42,533 nt of DNA. Origin: a virus. The position numbers and the translations under genes were made by a program. How positions within the stretch are numbered: the first letter of the stretch is position 1; each line of letters opens with the position of its first letter. The notes below the pieces were generated by a model, which ran no database searches, was not told the origin of the DNA, and saw only the letters and a list, made by a program, of their open reading frames with translations. Of this stretch, positions 39,316 through 42,533 are shown piece after piece. The DNA lies in the IMG/VR virus record IMGVR_UViG_3300037468_000302, positions 1 through 42,533 of that record. One strand, given 5' to 3'.

Positions 39316-39787
39316 CAAATATTATATAGGTATAGACCCTGGAAAGTCCGGTGGTATAGCTATGATAGATGGTGATAAAGTATATGTAACTCCAATGGTG
39401 TTTGATGGAAAATTGATAGATTTTAGAAAGATGGCACAATGGATTACTGAGCGCACCATATTCAGGGAATATGGTAGATTGGCTGCCATTGAGAAGGTTG
39501 GTGCTATGCCAGGTCAGGGTGTAGTATCTATGTTCAGCTTTGGAGTTTCCACAGGTGGTATGTTAGGTATTTTAGCAGCCTTGGAAATCCCAACAATTCA
39601 GGTTCCACCACAGAGGTGGAAGAAATATACCTTATCGGATACTGATAAGAGTAAGGAAGCTGCAATAACATTCTGCACTATGATGTATCCCAAGGTGAAT
39701 CTACTTGCTACAGAGCGTTCAAAGAAGCCTCATAGCGGAATATGTGACGCTCTGTGCATTGCGCATTATGCTCGTTATAATTTTTAG
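39308..39787 (+). CDS. RuvC-like Holliday-junction resolvase (phage type)
   Basis: 159 residues from TTG 39308, chosen because AGGAGG lies 7 nt ahead; an upstream in-frame start at 39290 lies before that site. YYIGIDPGKSGGIAMID (first Asp), LAAIEKVGAMPGQGVVSMFSFG (Glu), QVPPQRWKK, and HSGICDALCIAHYARY (last Asp) are the acidic catalytic residues in the RuvC/RNase H order. It cuts recombination or replication junctions before packaging. It overlaps the exonuclease gene by 8 nt. Confidence 0.85.
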   Translation: MNNKYYIGIDPGKSGGIAMIDGDKVYVTPMVFDGKLIDFRKMAQWITERTIFREYGRLAAIEKVGAMPGQGVVSMFSFGVSTGGMLGILAALEIPTIQVPPQRWKKYTLSDTDKSKEAAITFCTMMYPKVNLLATERSKKPHSGICDALCIAHYARYNF

Positions 39788-39801
39788 ACCATTGATGAAC
39801 A

Positions 39802-40500
39802 ATGATATTCGATGCAGACGAGGTAACAAAATCGGTTGTCGAATGGCAGAGGAATAAATCTGCTATTGCTCTTGACAATATCTATTTAGGAACAGATAAG
39901 CTAATTGAAGCAATAGTTTCATACTACGACCCGATATTTAGAGACGACATGATACAGGAGTGTCGTCTCAAATTGATTACTGGGGCATTACAGGGTTATG
40001 ACTCATCTTATTCTCTGCATACCTATCTGACTACGGTATTCCATAATTGCTGTAAGACTTACATGAAGAAACAATACAGGATTTCCAACCTGTATGAGGA
40101 CTTTGAGATTGTAGAAAAGGAACCTATTATAAATGTCAAGGATACTGATACCATAGAAGATGTAGTTTGTAGGAATAGGGAGAGATTTCCTTCTATGCCA
40201 GTAGAAGTTATAGATGACATATCCGAATATATTCTTACCAGATTGACTGATGACATGAGTAAGAAGCGTGGTATGGTTATAGAAATTATGACTAATTTTG
40301 GAGTATCTAGACATATAGCTACAATAATCTATCATAGCACCATAATATATTTGCGTGGGAAGTATGACATAAACACTATAAACATTTCCAAGAGTTCTTA
40401 TGAATTTTCGTTGTTGCCTGATTTGCGGGAAGAACTTGGTGAGGCAGCTGTTCATAGGTTGACTTTAGTGTTTTCAGGACTATGTGTTAAAATTCCATAA
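39802..40500 (+). CDS. Sigma-like transcription factor candidate 2
   Basis: A 232-residue protein. LIEAIVSYYDPIFRDDMIQECRLKLITGALQGYDSSYSLHTYLTTVFHNCCKTYMKKQYR reads like sigma70 region 2 (the D-x-x-Q-E motif, Y-D...F/L-x-x-Y-L, then a basic helix), and a later basic, Ile-rich part (GVSRHIATIIYHSTIIYLRGKYD) may be a helix-turn-helix. It is the last gene of the replication island, immediately before tail genes, the position expected for a late regulator of T4 gp55 type. It is separate from the 25291 candidate. Confidence 0.5.
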   Translation: MIFDADEVTKSVVEWQRNKSAIALDNIYLGTDKLIEAIVSYYDPIFRDDMIQECRLKLITGALQGYDSSYSLHTYLTTVFHNCCKTYMKKQYRISNLYEDFEIVEKEPIINVKDTDTIEDVVCRNRERFPSMPVEVIDDISEYILTRLTDDMSKKRGMVIEIMTNFGVSRHIATIIYHSTIIYLRGKYDINTINISKSSYEFSLLPDLREELGEAAVHRLTLVFSGLCVKIP

Positions 40501-40522
40501 GCGTATATATTATGGAGATGAT

Positions 40523-41020
40523 ATGATTTTCCTATTCAAGCCTATTAAGCCACCACGACTAAAAGTAGATGCCATGCGTTTCGCACTGCTATCTGGGATG
40601 CATGAAATTAAGCGTGGCATGTTAGGGGATTGGAAACTCATAACTGATACCTGGGACCATAAGGTATTCTGGGATGTTCAGATTTCCCTGAAAGGTGGTC
40701 CAACTGTATTAGTAGGTTCCGACGACCAGATATTACGTTGGTTGAATGACGGAACCAAACCACATAGCATACCAAAAGGAAAAGGTAAGAAGACTTTGTG
40801 GTATCAACCTGGATTTACTCCAAAGAGCACGCCAAATGTTATAGGTTCCAAGAAGGGTGGTAAGTATGGTCCGTTCATAAGTCGCAAGAAAGTTTTCCAC
40901 CCTGGATTTGAAGCAAGGAACTATGAAAAGGTTCTGAAGGAAAAGTGGGAACCTAGATTCAAGAGGCGTATGGAGCAGGCTATGCGGGAAGCTGCCAAGA
41001 AGTCTGGACATGGAGTGTGA
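40523..41020 (+). CDS. HK97-gp10-like head-tail/tail completion protein
   Basis: 165 residues from ATG 40523 with GGAGA 6-7 nt ahead (the 40484 start is upstream of it). The sequence runs from a helix (RFALLSGMHEIKRGMLGDWKLITDTW) into VGSDDQILRWLNDGTKPHSIPKGKGKKTLWYQPGF, and VFHPGFEARNYEKVLKEKWEPRFKRRMEQAMREA closes with the H-P-G..A-R pattern and amphipathic helix of HK97-gp10-like neck/tail proteins. It opens the tail region. Confidence 0.65.
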   Translation: MIFLFKPIKPPRLKVDAMRFALLSGMHEIKRGMLGDWKLITDTWDHKVFWDVQISLKGGPTVLVGSDDQILRWLNDGTKPHSIPKGKGKKTLWYQPGFTPKSTPNVIGSKKGGKYGPFISRKKVFHPGFEARNYEKVLKEKWEPRFKRRMEQAMREAAKKSGHGV

Positions 41021-41022
41021 CT

Positions 41023-41376
41023 ATGGAAGTTAAGGTTATAGGTATTGTTAAGAGGGCTGCCATTGTTGAGTATTTCGATAATGGTACTAAGCATAGATGT
41101 ATAATTCCGGAAGAATCTCTTGGAAATGGAAATGTAGTCAGGGATGAACTACTATCCGCATCCATTCCTTATGGGGTGGATTGGGAGTTTCAATTAGAGG
41201 GAGTTATCGGCAAGGCAACACCGGAATTAATCGCTGAAGAATTCCACAAGGTTGGCATATGGACGGCAGAAGATGTTATGAACAACTCCAAGGCTGTACA
41301 GGGAGTATTACAAACCGTCTATGGATACGACTTTGCGGGAATCATAAATATAGCTAAAAGTTTGCTACACAAGTAG
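41023..41376 (+). CDS. Unknown tail-region protein
   Basis: 117 residues from ATG 41023 (GGAG 7 nt ahead; GTG 41017 is a weaker alternative). The N-terminal beta strands (EVKVIGIVKRAAIVEYFDNGTKHRCIIPEES) are followed by helices (TPELIAEEFHKVGIWTAEDVM). The small two-part domain before a tail-tube-like gene suggests a tail terminator or completion role, but I do not recognise the family. Confidence 0.5.
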   Translation: MEVKVIGIVKRAAIVEYFDNGTKHRCIIPEESLGNGNVVRDELLSASIPYGVDWEFQLEGVIGKATPELIAEEFHKVGIWTAEDVMNNSKAVQGVLQTVYGYDFAGIINIAKSLLHK

Positions 41377-41385
41377 GAGGTTACT

Positions 41386-42533
41386 ATGTCCGAAGCATTT
41401 TCACTAGCAGGTGAGGGAGTTGTCTGGATTCAACCAGACGGTCCTAACACCGAGCCAAAGGTTCTCGCTTGCCACATGGTGGATACGATAACCGAGCCGA
41501 AAGGCGATATTACCACTTTCTACTGTCCAGACCCTGCAATTCCAAACAAGTTCAATGTGAAAGGTAGTTTCCAGGGTGCTCCTGGAGCGATAACCTTCAC
41601 AATCGAGACAGACCTTCTCAAGACAGCAGATTATCTTGAGAGGGTTAAGTGCCCTGTCCCGATTTATATTGGAAAAGTGTCTTGCGGTAGGAAGAATGTG
41701 TTCAGTGCGTATGACCGCATGTTTGTCATGGAGAACAGCTGGCTGACCAATAAGACGGTTAGCAAGATGGTTGCTAGTGCTCCTGACAACCAAGACCGTA
41801 CAAAACAGACTTTCGATATCAGCTCTGAAATTATGCTGAGAGTATTCACTCGGAAGGCTGTCAGACAAGCAATTGCCGAGACCGAAGCATTAAACGCTAT
41901 CACTACGTGCAGCGATTTCCAATGTGCAGGTGATTGCGGAGCAGGGACCGATGTGGGTGAGAATCTATTCGTGGGTGGAGACACCCTGGCTGGTTCTCCT
42001 GTCAATACCTCAGATGTTTGGGAAACTGCTGATGCTGGAGCGAATTGGGTGCTTGCTCCGTCAGACCCATTTGCTGGTGGTGAAATTATTGCTGCCATCC
42101 AATGCGTGAAGATTGACCGAGACACTGTTCGTGTAATTGTTGGTCGTGGAACCACCGATGCTGGTAATCCAGCAGAAGTAGCTTATAGCGATGATGGTGG
42201 AGTAACATGGACTTATGTGGATGTAGGTACTGTTGACGGTCAGTATTTCATAGGACCAAATTCCATATTTGTCTATGATTTCTACAACATCTACGCTGTA
42301 ACAACTGGTGGCTATATCTACAAGAGTGCAGATGGTGGTGTTACCTGGGTTGCTCAGTCATCTGGTAGTATAACAGTGCAGAACCTGTACGCAATTCATT
42401 TTGCGGATATTCTGAACGGTTACGCTGTAGGTGCTGCCAATGTAATTCTTGCCACTATTGACGGTGGCACGACCTGGTATGCTCTTGTAGCTCCTGTAGC
42501 ACAAGCAGGTGTGACTGCTCTGTCCGTGTGGGC
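41386..42533 (+). CDS. Tail-tube-like protein with C-terminal Asp-box beta-propeller (runs off window)
   Basis: 382 residues are visible without a stop; the gene has the TAGGAGG ribosome site 5-6 nt before ATG 41386. The N-terminal 180 residues (MVDTITEPKGDITTFYCPDP; FNVKGSFQGAPGAITFTIETDLL; SWLTNKTVSKMV) look like a phage major tail/tube domain. From about residue 205, Asp-box/BNR motifs recur: TADAGANW, SDDGGVTW, SADGGVTW and TIDGGTTW, each near the end of a repeat of about 45 residues, with Ycf48/sialidase-like propeller blades. The appended propeller would decorate the tail surface and could bind host glycans. Codon use is of the highly expressed type. Confidence 0.65.
   Translation, partial: MSEAFSLAGEGVVWIQPDGPNTEPKVLACHMVDTITEPKGDITTFYCPDPAIPNKFNVKGSFQGAPGAITFTIETDLLKTADYLERVKCPVPIYIGKVSCGRKNVFSAYDRMFVMENSWLTNKTVSKMVASAPDNQDRTKQTFDISSEIMLRVFTRKAVRQAIAETEALNAITTCSDFQCAGDCGAGTDVGENLFVGGDTLAGSPVNTSDVWETADAGANWVLAPSDPFAGGEIIAAIQCVKIDRDTVRVIVGRGTTDAGNPAEVAYSDDGGVTWTYVDVGTVDGQYFIGPNSIFVYDFYNIYAVTTGGYIYKSADGGVTWVAQSSGSITVQNLYAIHFADILNGYAVGAANVILATIDGGTTWYALVAPVAQAGVTALSVW

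Larger units (their letters stand above)
105..41922. repeat. Highly iterated octamer ATTTCCAA/TTGGAAAT, about 57 dispersed copies
   Basis: By eye, ATTTCCAA occurs about 29 times on this strand and its complement TTGGAAAT about 28 times, against one or two expected in total. Copies start near 105, 394, 1652, 2789, 4658, 5443, 5885, 7363, 8459, 9305, 10132, 10956, 12109, 12911, 13192, 14231, 14590, 15588, 16596, 17426, 17586, 17931, 18446, 19307, 19605, 21050, 21223, 22298, 23417, 23797, 24583, 25933, 26297, 26746, 27848, 27991, 29098, 30021, 31000, 31101, 32132, 32911, 33173, 33333, 34121, 34635, 36340, 36528, 36829, 37328, 37694, 39128, 39581, 40080, 40384, 41120 and 41915 (positions accurate to a few bases). 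They fall in coding DNA in all three frames and are spread evenly. Confidence 0.85.

Noticed and set aside
105-41922. ATTTCCAA as a Chi-type recombination site
   Set aside because: Chi sites are normally biased to one strand; these copies are equally frequent in both orientations, so this reading is not preferred, although not excluded.
41664-42155. Antisense reading frame of 163 codons opposite the tail-tube-like gene
   Set aside because: The + strand frame is open from a strong start to the window end with clear Asp-box repeats; the antisense product is low complexity.
1-42533. CRISPR array, integrase, transposase or rRNA
   Set aside because: No direct-repeat array with spacers, no recombinase motifs and no rRNA-like conserved segment were seen in either strand.

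Overview
This window is a contiguous piece of a tailed double-stranded DNA bacteriophage genome (Caudoviricetes). Every convincing gene is on the + strand, genes are packed with frequent 1-50 nt overlaps, and no gap between genes exceeds about 160 nt. No integrase, repressor, rRNA or CRISPR array is visible. Base composition is moderately AT-rich. The host cannot be named from sequence. The inositol-1-phosphate synthase reads like the bacterial (actinobacterial-type) enzyme, which is only a weak hint.

Layout. (1) 1-15.7 kb is the head module: C-terminal end of a probable portal protein, a beta-sandwich head protein, a head-morphogenesis protein, prohead protease with an in-frame scaffold, major capsid protein, a head-associated domain fused to a glycosyltransferase, a DUF1360 membrane protein and a neck/connector protein. 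Interleaved with these are at least six glycosyltransferase-like and two methyltransferase-like genes, and three proteins carrying four copies of a Gly-rich K-G-G-x-G-S-G tag. One of the three has an ADP-ribosyltransferase-like domain and a transglutaminase/papain-like domain. (2) 15.8-40.5 kb is a replication, recombination and DNA-modification island: UvsW-like helicase, DnaB-like helicase, DnaG-like primase, DUF4031, MoxR ATPase plus VWA protein, a UvrD-like helicase with zinc fingers, two sigma-like proteins, a family-4 UDG fused to a family-A DNA polymerase, gp32-like SSB, SbcD-like nuclease, RecA/UvsX, 5'-3' exonuclease and a RuvC-like resolvase. (3) 40.5 kb to the end returns to structure: an HK97-gp10-like protein and a tail-tube-like protein with Asp-box beta-propeller repeats that runs off the window.

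The most exciting gene system is the tightly overlapping operon at 27.1-31.9 kb. It holds myo-inositol-1-phosphate synthase, an amino acid:DNA-transferase-like helical protein, a Cys-based phosphatase, a 5-hydroxymethyl-dU DNA kinase-like P-loop kinase, an HMUDK-helical/thymine-pyrophosphorylase-like protein and a DUF1599 (Nmad1) protein, directly followed by the UDG-polymerase. I infer a thymine hypermodification pathway that may attach inositol, or an inositol-derived group, to DNA.

Two DNA-level signals are not explained by any gene. The octamer ATTTCCAA/TTGGAAAT occurs about 57 times, almost equally in both orientations and in all reading frames, roughly every 750 bp. The tetramer GATC occurs only once in 42.5 kb, and that single copy lies in a tRNA-like element at 35.1 kb.
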